A stretch of 64,000 bases of DNA from CAVPCY01 sp963770765 (lineage in GTDB: Bacteria; Actinomycetota; Coriobacteriia; Anaerosomatales; PHET01): contig CAVYQS010000007.1 in assembly GCA_963770765.1 (NCBI GenBank), positions 248,001 through 312,000 on the forward strand, in the 5' to 3' direction. Position 1 is the first letter of the stretch. Each line of letters opens with the position of its first letter. The notes under the pieces were generated by a model. That model had not been told where the DNA came from and made no database searches. It saw only the letters and a list, made by a program, of their open reading frames with translations. The position numbers were made by a program, and so were the translations under genes. Shown in pieces: positions 44,448 through 52,123 of the stretch.

Positions 44448-45175
44448 AGCAGGCCGACTCTCTCCATCGCTGCCTGAGCGTCGGCGGAGCCGGCGATCCT
44501 CGTGTCGTCCACGATGCGGCCGTCGCGCATGAACACGATGCGGTGCGCGTGCGCCGCGATTCTCGGGTCGTGGGTGACCATCAGGATCGCGCGCCCCCAG
44601 TCGGAGGACGCTTGCGTGAGGAGCTGCGCGATCTCATCGGCAGACCGGCTGTCGAGGTTGCCCGTGGGCTCATCGGCGAGCAGGAGCGCCGGATCGGTCA
44701 CGAGCGCGCGGGCGACGGCGACACGCTGCTGCTGCCCGCCCGACAGTTGATCGGGCCGGTTACGCATGCGGTCGGCGAGCCCCACCTTGGCGAGCCACTC
44801 CTCCGCCTTGGCCCGGGACTGCGCCGCCGGGACGCCGTCGAGGGTGAGCGGTAGCGCCGCGTTCTCGGCGGCGTCGAGCACCGGGATGAGATTGAAGAAC
44901 TGGAATACGAAGCCGAATCGCCTGCGGCGCAACTTGGTGAGTTCGTCGTCGGTCATTCCCGAGACGGGCTGGCCATCGATCTCGATCACGCCGCCGGTGG
45001 GGGTGTCGAGTCCGCCGAAGAGGTTGAGCAGCGTGGACTTGCCGCAGCCGCTCGGACCCATCACCGCGACGAACTCGCCGGGTTCGACGCTCAGGTCGAC
45101 GTGGTCGAGAGCGACCACCTCTGTCGAGCCGGTCCCATATACCTTGGTGAGTCCTTTGGCCTGCACGATCGGCAT
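44444..45175 (-). CDS. ABC transporter ATP-binding protein (LolD/MacB type)
   Basis: This 243-residue ATPase has Walker A GPSGCGKS near residue 39, the Q loop FVFQFFNLIPVL, signature LSGGQQQRVA, Walker B LLLADEPTGNLD and the H-loop VTHDPR. It is of the type that partners FtsX-like permeases in mechanotransmission or lipoprotein/peptide export. Its gene sits between PadR and the permease and shares 4 bp with the permease start. GGAG precedes the ATG by 9 nt; the longer reading frame lacks support. Confidence 0.94.
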   Translation of the reverse strand: MPIVQAKGLTKVYGTGSTEVVALDHVDLSVEPGEFVAVMGPSGCGKSTLLNLFGGLDTPTGGVIEIDGQPVSGMTDDELTKLRRRRFGFVFQFFNLIPVLDAAENAALPLTLDGVPAAQSRAKAEEWLAKVGLADRMRNRPDQLSGGQQQRVAVARALVTDPALLLADEPTGNLDSRSADEIAQLLTQASSDWGRAILMVTHDPRIAAHAHRIVFMRDGRIVDDTRIAGSADAQAAMERVGLL

Positions 45176-45186
45176 CGCGGAATCTC

Positions 45187-45786
45187 CTATCCGGCTTGCG
45201 CGATATCGGCTTTGGGTGGACGACCGCGCCGGCGCACGAGGGGTTCCGCCAGCGGTTGCTTCTCGATCTCCGTCAAGCGGTCCTCGACCATGTCGAGCCA
45301 CCGCAGGTCGGCCTCGAGGTGCATGACGGCCTTGTCGAGGAGCGTGACCCGCGAGAGTTCCGAACCCCGGTCGAGCTGAGCCCGGCTCGACGTCAGCGCG
45401 TGGAGCTCTCGGTAGAGAGTCGCGCGCTGGGCCCGGACCACGTCACGCGGGTCCACCTCGTCTGTGCGGGTCGCGACCATCAGCTTCACCCAGAAGTGGT
45501 CGCGGATGTGGTCGCTGTGCACGCCGCTGGACAGCCACTCCGCCAACACATCGCGGCCGGCGTCGGTGAGCCGGAACACCACGCGCTCGGGCCCGGCGAT
45601 CTGCTCGGTCTCGGCGGGTTCGACGAGCCCGTCGCGCTCGAGACGCTGCAGGGTCGTATAGACCTGCGCGGGCTTGAGGTCCCACACGGCAGCGCCGCCG
45701 ACCATCGCCTCGAAGGCCGACCGGATGTCGTATCCGTGGCGGGGCCTTTGGTGGAGCAACCCCAGTATGGCGTGACGCACCAGCAC
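45187..45786 (-). CDS. PadR-family transcriptional regulator
   Basis: This 199-residue regulator has an N-terminal PadR winged-helix domain (AILGLLHQRPRHGYDI near residue 7, VYTTLQRLERDGLVE in the recognition part) and a C-terminal dimerisation domain of the Vir_act_alpha type (about 95-180). It ends with a basic RRRGRPP tail resembling an AT-hook. PadR-ABC exporter pairs are common in actinobacteria and usually repress the exporter until a ligand binds. It is the first gene of the operon PadR-ATPase-permease and starts at GTG. A perfect 16-bp palindrome lies 23 bp upstream. Confidence 0.93.
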   Translation of the reverse strand: MLVRHAILGLLHQRPRHGYDIRSAFEAMVGGAAVWDLKPAQVYTTLQRLERDGLVEPAETEQIAGPERVVFRLTDAGRDVLAEWLSSGVHSDHIRDHFWVKLMVATRTDEVDPRDVVRAQRATLYRELHALTSSRAQLDRGSELSRVTLLDKAVMHLEADLRWLDMVEDRLTEIEKQPLAEPLVRRRGRPPKADIAQAG

Positions 45787-45808
45787 CCGGGACCTCGCAG
45801 CCGTCGAA

Positions 45809-45831
45809 AACTCGTCTACGAGTTCATAGTA
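45809..45831 (-). promoter_or_regulatory. Probable PadR operator and -10 element
   Basis: AACTCGTCTACGAGTT (45809-45824) is a perfect palindrome with 7-bp arms. TACTAT (45826-45831 on the minus strand) abuts it and would serve as the -10 element, placing the start within the palindrome. This geometry suits repression of padR and its ABC genes by their own regulator. Confidence 0.6.
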
Positions 45832-45867
45832 GTCTCTTCGTGGTCGGAATCAAGGCTTCGCCCAGCC

Positions 45868-46218
45868 TCACGGCACCTTGTGCCGCTGCCACGGCCAACG
45901 CCCGTCGATCTCGACCTCGAGCGACCACGAAAGGAACGTCCGTATCGCCACGAGCAGGCCCAGCGCAGCGAGATTCGTGAGCGTCGGATCCACCGCGACC
46001 GTACGGATGATGTCGGCGGCCACCAGGATCTCGAGTCCCAGCAGAACCGCCCTGCCGAAGGTCGCCCGGACCAGTTCATAGGCAGCGCCGTTCTCCTTGC
46101 GGGCGATGTAGGGGAAGGCGCGAACGAGCGCTATGCCCAGGCCCACGATGATCACCCCGACACCGAGCAGCTCGAAGCCGCGCGACACCGCGTCCATGAA
46201 CTCCTCGAACCCGTCCAC
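45868..46218 (-). CDS. DUF1622-family membrane protein
   Basis: This 116-residue protein has three hydrophobic helices (about 15-36, 52-75 and 80-100). It contains the ATFGRAVLLGLEILVAADIIRTV segment, split by a polar face, that marks the DUF1622 family. Function is unknown. The GTG at 46218 has GGGAG 7 nt upstream, which is better than the GTG at 46222. It is separated from the upstream ABC gene by a 25-bp inverted repeat and from padR by the PadR promoter. Confidence 0.8.
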   Translation of the reverse strand: MDGFEEFMDAVSRGFELLGVGVIIVGLGIALVRAFPYIARKENGAAYELVRATFGRAVLLGLEILVAADIIRTVAVDPTLTNLAALGLLVAIRTFLSWSLEVEIDGRWPWQRHKVP

Positions 46219-46233
46219 CTTCACGCTCCCATC

Positions 46234-46258
46234 GGTATGCAGCCTCGTAGTGCATACC
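46234..46258. repeat. Inverted repeat GGTATGCA-N9-TGCATACC upstream of the DUF1622 gene
   Basis: Perfect 8-bp arms flank 9 nt, 16 bp before the DUF1622 start. On the minus strand TATGCA within it could be a weak -10. The repeat may be an operator or the terminator of the upstream ABC gene, whose stop is 30 bp away. Confidence 0.4.
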
Positions 46259-46288
46259 CACGATCGCCCGTCCACCGGGCAGCACCCC

Positions 46289-47080
46289 TCACCACAGGCG
46301 GTACTCGCCCCCGCGCTCCTCGACCGTGAACGCGACCCCGAAGAGCGCCGAGAGCTCACGCTCGGTCAGGATCTCATGTTTGGGTGCGTCGGCCACGATC
46401 CGCGCATCTCTCATGAGCACCACTCGATCGATCCGGTCGACGATGTCCTCGATGTGGTGCGTGACGAGAACGAGAGTGCGGCCACCGGCAGCCAGATCGC
46501 GCATCGACGCCCGCAGGTGCCACGCGGCGGTGGGGTCGAGTCCGGCAGTGGGCTCATCGAGCACGAGCACCGCCGGGTCATGTACGATCGCCCGCGCGAT
46601 CAGGGCACGCCTGGCCTCGCCGGTCGACAGGGTGACCATGTCGCGCTGCGCCAGCGTCGAGATCCCCAGCTCCTCGAGAGCGCTGCGGGTCGCCGCCTCA
46701 TCCGCTGCCGTGACGGTGGCGCGCAGATGCGGCGGCACCCCGAGAGCACCGAACCGCCCGCCGAGCACGACATCGTGGACGCTCAGGTGCGCACGGACCG
46801 TCTGCTGGAGTGCACTCGACACGACGCCGAGCAGACGCCGAGCCTGCGCGAGCTCGATCCGCGGTTCACCCCGAAACAGAACCGGGTACGGGTCCGCCCA
46901 CACGGGAAGCACGTCGCGCGTGAGCAGGCCGATCAGCGTGGACTTGCCGGCGCCGTTCGGACCGAGGATCGCCAGATGCTCGCCCTCCCGGATCACGAAC
47001 TCATCGACACACAGGATCTCTCGACCGTCTCGTACGACGCTCGCGTCCCTGACACTCAGCAGCTCACGCCCGGGCGCCAT
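46289..47080 (-). CDS. ABC transporter ATP-binding protein, no adjacent permease
   Basis: This 263-residue ATPase has Walker A GPNGAGKS, a degenerate signature LSTGEARRALIA in place of LSGGQ, Walker B VLVLDEPTAGLD and the H-loop VTHHIED. It resembles YlmA/ModF-like stand-alone ABC ATPases rather than importers. No permease or binding-protein gene lies nearby. Its ATG overlaps the stop codon of the upstream GNAT gene (TGATG), so the two are co-translated. Confidence 0.88.
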   Translation of the reverse strand: MAPGRELLSVRDASVVRDGREILCVDEFVIREGEHLAILGPNGAGKSTLIGLLTRDVLPVWADPYPVLFRGEPRIELAQARRLLGVVSSALQQTVRAHLSVHDVVLGGRFGALGVPPHLRATVTAADEAATRSALEELGISTLAQRDMVTLSTGEARRALIARAIVHDPAVLVLDEPTAGLDPTAAWHLRASMRDLAAGGRTLVLVTHHIEDIVDRIDRVVLMRDARIVADAPKHEILTERELSALFGVAFTVEERGGEYRLW

Positions 47081-47649
47081 CACCCGTCCTCGCGAATCCG
47101 GGCGAAACGCACGTGGTCCTCCCACACGCCGGCGATCCGGATGTAGCGGCGCGACAAGCCCTCTTCGACGAAGCCGCACCGCCGGGCGACCGCGAGCGAC
47201 TTCGTGTTCCGTGGTACGACGCTCACCTCGACCCTGTGTAGGTCGAGGTCGTGAAACGCGATGTTCACTGCGGCATCGAGCGCTTCGGTCATGTACCCGC
47301 GCCCGGTCGACTCCGGAGCCAAGCCGTACCCTGCCGAGCACATCTGGAGGGCTCCTCGGACGATGTTGTTCAGACCCACACGCCCGATGACCCGGTGGGG
47401 CGCCGTGGTGAGCGCGACGTAGAGCGACAGCGCGCGGTCCTGCTCGGCTTGATCGAGTTCGAACGCCAGGCGCTCGCGGACGGTCGACGGGTCCCACCAG
47501 TCGGCGGGGCGTGCCGGGTCCCATGCGAGGTGCGACGCGCGGCAGCGCGACCCGTAGTCACACACCACAGAGGCGCTCTCGGGGCCCAGCTGACGCAAGA
47601 CCAAGCGTTGCGTGTCCCACTGGCGCAGCACCGTCATGTGTGGTCGCAT
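47080..47649 (-). CDS. RimJ/RimL-like GNAT acetyltransferase
   Basis: This 189-residue protein fits the RimJ/RimL/ribosomal-protein acetyltransferase group. It shows TQRLVLRQL near the start, VIGRVGLNN, the acetyl-CoA loop ESTGRGYMTEAL and LHRVEVSVVPRNTKSLAVARRCGF, the family core split over strand and helix. It probably N-acetylates a protein or small molecule. ATG 47649 has an AGAAGGG close upstream; MTVLRQW at 47637 is an alternative. It is upstream of, and coupled to, the ABC ATPase gene. Confidence 0.86.
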   Translation of the reverse strand: MRPHMTVLRQWDTQRLVLRQLGPESASVVCDYGSRCRASHLAWDPARPADWWDPSTVRERLAFELDQAEQDRALSLYVALTTAPHRVIGRVGLNNIVRGALQMCSAGYGLAPESTGRGYMTEALDAAVNIAFHDLDLHRVEVSVVPRNTKSLAVARRCGFVEEGLSRRYIRIAGVWEDHVRFARIREDG

Positions 47650-47668
47650 GACCCTTCTCGGCTCACGA

Positions 47669-47700
47669 ACGAGCGCCCCGCGCACTGATGGGGCGCTCGT
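47669..47700 (-). terminator. Hairpin terminator after the small membrane-protein gene
   Basis: A perfect 11-bp stem (ACGAGCGCCCC with GGGGCGCTCGT) closes a 10-nt loop, 25 bp beyond the stop at 47726 and just upstream of the GNAT gene. No T tract follows. Confidence 0.6.
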
Positions 47701-47725
47701 CGATCCACCGTGCGAACCGTCGTCG

Positions 47726-48139
47726 TCAGTTCTCAGCGTGCCGCACGAACGGCGCACTGTCACGTCCCACGTGGCTCAGAACCTGCCAGCGTGCGATCGG
47801 GTCCAGCTCGGCGAGCTGCATCCGGATGCCGGCTTCGACCTCGCCGATCCGGCGTTCGCGGCGGTGGGTGAAGCCGTTGGTGAGCAGCGCGACACCGGAG
47901 ATCAGGACCGCGATGGGCACGATCAGCCCCAGGACTCCCCGCTGCCCACGGATCCACTGCGTCACGCCGAACGCCAACCCACCGCTTACCAGCGTCCACC
48001 CCACAGCCGTCGTGATGGTGTCCGCGTCGAGGTTCTCCTGGAACCGCTCGCGGATCTCTGCGGCGCGCTCCATCAGCTCTTCTCGGCGGGCGAGCATCTC
48101 TTCCTTGCGCTCCATGAGCTCTTCTTTGCTTATCATCAC
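47726..48139 (-). CDS. Small coiled-coil membrane protein
   Basis: This protein of 137 residues is not recognised. Residues 5-38 are highly charged and helical (KEELMERKEEMLARREELM), probably a coiled coil. Two hydrophobic segments follow (about 43-60 and 66-88), then a charged tail with RRERRIGEVEAGI. It therefore looks like a two-pass membrane protein with cytoplasmic helical ends. GTG at 48139 follows AAGGAGG with ideal 7-nt spacing. It lies upstream of a terminator and appears monocistronic. Confidence 0.7.
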   Translation of the reverse strand: MMISKEELMERKEEMLARREELMERAAEIRERFQENLDADTITTAVGWTLVSGGLAFGVTQWIRGQRGVLGLIVPIAVLISGVALLTNGFTHRRERRIGEVEAGIRMQLAELDPIARWQVLSHVGRDSAPFVRHAEN

Positions 48140-48234
48140 CTGTGCACCTCCTTCTCGTCACTGTGGTAGGTACCCTCTCAGTGGCCCGGCTCCCTACCCC
48201 GTGGCGATGACTCGGCGAATAGAGGCGAAGAGAC

Positions 48235-48504
48235 GTGGCAGCGCGACCCACCGACAAGCCGGAACCCGTTCCCAGCGAGCGTCTCCGCGTCCCGGGCGCC
48301 GAGATACTCGGATACGACACGTGGGCCGAGGACGGCGAGGCCTGCCCGTCGTGCGGGGCCGACGTCACGGGTGCTGCATCGCGCTGCCCGAGCTGCGGCC
48401 AATGGCTCGAACGGTGCTCGGGTTCTTGTCCCAGCTGCGCCTCGCCTCGCTGCGTGGGCGGCGGCCGCACGAGCCCCGCAGGACAGACGGCCGAGAATCG
48501 CTAG
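48235..48504 (+). CDS. Small zinc-ribbon protein
   Basis: The 89 predicted residues contain ACPSCGADV, RCPSCGQW and CSGSCPSCASPRC, that is three closely spaced CxxC-type knuckles able to bind two zinc ions. The N terminus is proline-rich and unstructured. No catalytic domain is visible, so it may be an adaptor or nucleic-acid-contacting protein. The GTG start at 48235 has only a weak GAGG site. It overlaps the lipoprotein gene by 4 bp tail to tail. Confidence 0.6.
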   Translation: MAARPTDKPEPVPSERLRVPGAEILGYDTWAEDGEACPSCGADVTGAASRCPSCGQWLERCSGSCPSCASPRCVGGGRTSPAGQTAENR

Positions 48505-49358
48505 GCGCCTTTGGGAGCGCTGATGAGCTCCAGGATGTTGTCCAGCAGCCGAGCGTTGTCGCCCAGCTTGATGCCCATGTTGGCGAAGATCGCGTCGTCA
48601 CCCAAGACGATGACCTGACCGCTGCCCACCGGCGCGACCCCGACCACACCGAAGGGCTGTTGGAGGTCCTCGGGATCGGCAGCACCGTTGGCGTTGGTGT
48701 CCGCGACCACGTTACCGGCCGCAAGCACCACGAGCTTCGCGGTCGCCAGCCTGGTCGCATCGGTCTTGACGGGCCACCCCGAGATGACGACGACCTGCTT
48801 CACGTCCCTGGTGATCGCATGCTCGACGATCGAGTCGGTCCCGAAGACGCCGGGATCGGCTCCCTCGTCCGTGCCCACAGCCTGCATGACCCCTGTGGCC
48901 ACCGGCAGGCCCCATCTCGCGGGCATACCCAGAATCGGATACGGAACATGGATGGTGAGGATGACCGTGCCGCCGCGCTCAAGGTAGTCGTCGAGCACCT
49001 TCTCCTCGTCTTTCGAGAAGGCACGCATGGGCCCGGGCAGGTACACCGCAGCGACACCGTCGAGGGACTCATCGGTGATCGCGTCGTTGTTGACCCGCAC
49101 CCGATAGCCGGCAGCGGACATGCGCGACACCGCCTCGGACTGACCGAGTTCGCTGGTGTCCTCCGGCGCGAAGATCTCACCGTGGGCCTTGTCGAAGACG
49201 ATGACGCCGCGCGCGGCTCTCGGCGGTGCGGGCACGGTCGCCTCGACGGCCGGCGCGGATGGTTCCGGCGCCTGCGTCGGCTGCGGCGCAGTGCAGCCGC
49301 CCAGCAGGACCGCAGAAGCGGTCATCATCACGACCACCCGGACGAGACTGAACCTCAT
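48501..49358 (-). CDS. Lipoprotein of unknown function (DUF4350/GldG-like fold)
   Basis: The 285-residue product has a lipoprotein signal ending LLGGC (cysteine at residue 22), a proline-rich linker and an extracytoplasmic alpha/beta domain. GVIVFDKAHGEIFAPEDTSEL, split over strand and loop, and YLERGGTVILTIHVPYPILG resemble the class I glutamine-amidotransferase-like fold seen in DUF4350/GldG proteins. KADTNANGAADPEDL-type acidic stretch VVADTNANGAADPEDL could bind calcium. Function is unknown. ATG 49358 follows GGGAGG at 5 nt. Confidence 0.72.
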   Translation of the reverse strand: MRFSLVRVVVMMTASAVLLGGCTAPQPTQAPEPSAPAVEATVPAPPRAARGVIVFDKAHGEIFAPEDTSELGQSEAVSRMSAAGYRVRVNNDAITDESLDGVAAVYLPGPMRAFSKDEEKVLDDYLERGGTVILTIHVPYPILGMPARWGLPVATGVMQAVGTDEGADPGVFGTDSIVEHAITRDVKQVVVISGWPVKTDATRLATAKLVVLAAGNVVADTNANGAADPEDLQQPFGVVGVAPVGSGQVIVLGDDAIFANMGIKLGDNARLLDNILELISAPKGA

Positions 49359-49486
49359 CGGACCCTCCCAGATTTGCCAGCGACTGAGTCGCAATCGTAT
49401 CACCCGTGAATGCAGCAACGGTACAGGCAGCGCGGCAGACTGAACGCCGATGATCCGGTCGGACGCGATCACGATGAGAACGGGTG

Positions 49487-49515
49487 TTGACCCTCACGTA
49501 ACGTGAGGCTTTACT
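49487..49515 (+). promoter_or_regulatory. MerR-type promoter with TipAL-like operator
   Basis: TTGACC (49487-49492) and TTTACT (49510-49515) are separated by 17 nt that contain most of the perfect palindrome CCTCACGTAACGTGAGG (49492-49508, 8-bp arms). This is nearly the palindrome reported for the Streptomyces tipA promoter. Its position between -35 and -10 is typical of MerR-family autoregulation. Confidence 0.75.
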
Positions 49516-49537
49516 CTCGGACACGGAGGTGAGCGCG

Positions 49538-50293
49538 ATGGTGTACACGGTCGGCGCGGTGGCGAAGCTCGCGCACGTGAGCGTGCGGACGCTGCATCAC
49601 TACGACGAAGTGGGCCTACTGGAGCCCTCGGAGCGTTCCGATGCGGGCTACCGGCTCTATAGCGACGAGGACCTGGCCACGCTGCAGCAGGTGCTCTTCT
49701 ACAAGGAGCTGGGATTCGGCCTCGAGGAGATTCGCGAACTGATGGCCGACCCCGCGTTCGACCGCCGAGAAGCGCTGGTAGCCCAGCGCGACCAGGTCGC
49801 TCGGCAGATGGAGCGACTGGAGGCCCTGAGGGGCCTGATAGACAAGACGCTGATCTCGATGGAAGGAGGGATACGGATGACGAAGGAAGACATGTTCGAG
49901 GTCTTTGGTGACTTCGATCCTGCGGAGCACGACGAAGAGGTCGAGCAGCGCTGGGGCGACACCGACGCCTATAAGGAGTCGGCCCGCCGTACGAGCAAGT
50001 ACACCAAGGCCGACTGGCAGCGATTCAAAGACGAGCAGGAAGCGCTGGGCGGGCGCATGATCGCGCTTCTCGACGCGGGCGTAGAGCCCTCGGACCCACG
50101 TTCGATGGCTGTCGCCGAGGAGGCCCGGCTACAGATCGACACGTGGTTCTACCCGCTGTCGCGAGAGATGCACGTCTGCTTGGGTGAGATGTACATCGCC
50201 GACCCTCGGTTCAAGGCGACTTACGACAAGCAGCGCGACGGCCTCGCCCAATGGCTCTGCGATGCGATCAAGGCGAATGCCGCACGAGTGTAG
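49538..50293 (+). CDS. TipAL-like MerR-family regulator with TipAS ligand domain
   Basis: This protein has 251 residues, the length of TipAL. Residues 1-70 are a MerR winged helix (VGAVAKLAHVSVRTLHHYDEVGLLEP), residues 75-115 a dimerisation coil, and residues 125-251 a TipAS domain (WGDTDAYKESARR, SREMHVCLGEMYIADPRF), which in Streptomyces captures thiopeptides and other drugs. It probably senses cyclic or heterocyclic antibiotics and activates its own promoter. GGAGG lies 8 nt before the ATG. No obvious resistance gene is next to it, but the operator is clear. Confidence 0.93.
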   Translation: MVYTVGAVAKLAHVSVRTLHHYDEVGLLEPSERSDAGYRLYSDEDLATLQQVLFYKELGFGLEEIRELMADPAFDRREALVAQRDQVARQMERLEALRGLIDKTLISMEGGIRMTKEDMFEVFGDFDPAEHDEEVEQRWGDTDAYKESARRTSKYTKADWQRFKDEQEALGGRMIALLDAGVEPSDPRSMAVAEEARLQIDTWFYPLSREMHVCLGEMYIADPRFKATYDKQRDGLAQWLCDAIKANAARV

Positions 50294-50355
50294 GCACCTC
50301 GGACTCGCGAAGCCGCTTTCCGCCAGTGATACCGGTCACAGGAACCCCGCCTGCT

Positions 50356-50391
50356 CGAACGGCGATGTGACGCGAATCACTTCGCCGTTCG
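50356..50391 (+). terminator. Extended hairpin downstream of the TipAL-like gene
   Basis: CGAACGGCGA pairs perfectly with TCGCCGTTCG over 10 bp; after a T-T mismatch, GTGA pairs with TCAC around a 6-nt loop. It lies 63 bp after the regulator's stop codon and 70 bp before the next start. Lack of a T tract leaves open an operator role. Confidence 0.5.
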
Positions 50392-50460
50392 CCGCGGGGG
50401 CCGATGCTCCTTCCCAGGGAAGCGCGATGGCCTTCCCGCTTCTCGAACCGGAGGTGGCAG

Positions 50461-50841
50461 GTGCTCAGGCGTACGGCGACGGTCGCAGTCGCGACCGCGG
50501 TCCTGTTGATGGTATGCGTGAGCTCGGCCGTAGCAGGCGAGGCCGCCTCGTTCGACCCGCCCGTGGCAGACGCCGAACTGGTCTCGCGTGATGCCGTGTC
50601 CGGTGCGCGGGCGGTACAGTCCGCCCTCTCCACGATCGACTCGGTCGACCTGAACGCCGACAGCGCCGTCGTCACCGTCGACGATGTCGACGGCCCCCAC
50701 GACATCACGCTCGACTACGGGGATCTGCTCACCGACAAGCGGACTGCGGGCGCGGGCTACTTCGCCGGTGCGTACGTGGTCTTGGGAGTCATCAGCCGCG
50801 TGATGCGGCTCCTTCGCGGGCTGTTCGCGTTCGGCGGCTAG
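50461..50841 (+). CDS. Small exported protein of unknown function
   Basis: The 126-residue product begins with a signal sequence (RTATVAVATAVLLMVCVSSAVAG, cleaved near residue 26) and ends with a hydrophobic helix followed by a basic RLLRGLFAFGG tail. The middle 80 residues are acidic and match nothing I recognise. GTG 50461 follows GGAGG by 6 nt; the upstream ATG at 50404 lacks such a site. It overlaps the hemerythrin gene by 4 bp tail to tail. Confidence 0.65.
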   Translation: MLRRTATVAVATAVLLMVCVSSAVAGEAASFDPPVADAELVSRDAVSGARAVQSALSTIDSVDLNADSAVVTVDDVDGPHDITLDYGDLLTDKRTAGAGYFAGAYVVLGVISRVMRLLRGLFAFGG

Positions 50842-51260
50842 CAGGCCTCGTCGGCTCGCAGGTAACGCAGGTGGTCAGCCAACTCGTTGTCGGCCTCCGC
50901 GATGTGGACCGTGAGCCACTCCCGCAGAAGCGCAGCCATCCGCAGCACCGTCTCCGTCTCGCCCGACCGGTGCGCCAGAACCAGCTCCCGAGTTCGGACC
51001 GACAGGTCCTCGTGCTGCGCCCTGTGCGCCATGGCTTGCTCGGCAGGATAAGAACACCTGCGCATCAGGGCCTCCTCGTCCGAGAAGTGCGTCGAGACGT
51101 AGTCGCTCAGCCGAATCAGCAGCTGACTCGTCGTCTCTTCGTCGCAGCCGGCAGCTGTGTGGTCGGCGAGCTCGTTGAAGATGGCGATCAGCTCGCGATG
51201 CTGGTCGTCGACAAGGGGGTGCCCCGTCTCCAGAGAGCGGTTCCAGATCACGCGCTTCAT
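50838..51260 (-). CDS. Bacteriohemerythrin-like protein
   Basis: This 140-residue protein is a four-helix hemerythrin domain. The di-iron ligands are seen in GHPLVDDQH, HFSDEE, HRAQHEDL and WLTVHIAEADNE. It reversibly binds O2 and may protect oxygen-labile enzymes or deliver oxygen in a microaerobic cell, or act in chemotaxis-like sensing. The ATG at 51260 follows GGAGAG by 8 nt. It lies 2 bp after the PASTA-domain gene and is probably co-transcribed with it. Confidence 0.93.
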   Translation of the reverse strand: MKRVIWNRSLETGHPLVDDQHRELIAIFNELADHTAAGCDEETTSQLLIRLSDYVSTHFSDEEALMRRCSYPAEQAMAHRAQHEDLSVRTRELVLAHRSGETETVLRMAALLREWLTVHIAEADNELADHLRYLRADEAC

Positions 51261-51262
51261 CG

Positions 51263-51985
51263 CTAGTTCTCTCCGGGCTGCGCGTAGGGACGCTGGTAGT
51301 CTGAGTTGCCTGAGCCGGGTCCACCGGTGGAGATCCAGATCTCCACGAGGCTGCCCCGAGCGGCCGCGGCATCGGGCTCCGGATCCTGGAAGTAGACTCT
51401 GCCCTTGGCCGGCCCGGTGGTGACAGGACCGTACTTCACAGTGACTCGGTACCCTGCGGCTCTCAGAGCGGATCGCGCCCGGCTTTCGGTCAGCGCTTGG
51501 ACGTTGGGGACCCACGGTCCACCGGAGCGTGAGGTGCCCCCTCCGCCATCGGTGTCACCGGCGATAGTCTCGGTTTCGTCGAAGGAAGGATCGTATCCGA
51601 GGCTCTCCTGCGCGCCGATCCCCTCGGCCCCATCGACCCCGTAGGAACGAGCGACGGCGATGTCGATGGACGACCCCCGCAAGACGCGAGCCCCCCCGAC
51701 AGGCGCTTGGTCGGCGATGTCCCCGGCCTTCTGCTGGCGCGTGCGCACTTCCGAGATGTCACCCACAACGAGGTCAGCAGCGACGATCGACTGCCTGGCA
51801 GCGACGGCGGGTAGACCCACGACATCGGGTACCACTGTCGTCTGCGTGAAGATCCACCACAAGACGAGCAGTGCGATGATGGCAGCGGCGAGCGCGATGC
51901 CGAGCCCGCGAGCGCGATCATCGTGGATGCCGGCCTGATCGTCGGCGGGGGCCACTGGTGTCTGAGCAGGGTCGTCCGGTGCCAT
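51263..51985 (-). CDS. Membrane protein with two PASTA domains and no kinase domain
   Basis: This 240-residue protein has a cytoplasmic N terminus, one transmembrane helix (about 28-48) and two extracytoplasmic PASTA domains: TTVVPDVVGLPAVAARQSI and GPWVPNVQALTESRARSALR, the second ending in a strand VEIWISTGG. PASTA domains bind muropeptides or lipid II and usually sit on Stk1-type kinases or penicillin-binding proteins; here neither catalytic part is present. It could be a decoy or regulator of wall growth. It is the first gene of a unit with the hemerythrin gene. Confidence 0.87.
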   Translation of the reverse strand: MAPDDPAQTPVAPADDQAGIHDDRARGLGIALAAAIIALLVLWWIFTQTTVVPDVVGLPAVAARQSIVAADLVVGDISEVRTRQQKAGDIADQAPVGGARVLRGSSIDIAVARSYGVDGAEGIGAQESLGYDPSFDETETIAGDTDGGGGTSRSGGPWVPNVQALTESRARSALRAAGYRVTVKYGPVTTGPAKGRVYFQDPEPDAAAARGSLVEIWISTGGPGSGNSDYQRPYAQPGEN

Positions 51986-52123
51986 CGTGCTCCTCGTCGC
52001 CCGGCGCGCTACACGCCGATACAGCGCGCCGCCCCTGCGCGTTTACCCGACAGGATACAACGAGCGAGCACGTCTCGTCGCCCCGCAGGGCATTTCGCAG
52101 GCGTCCGCCGTCCCTCGGCGGCC

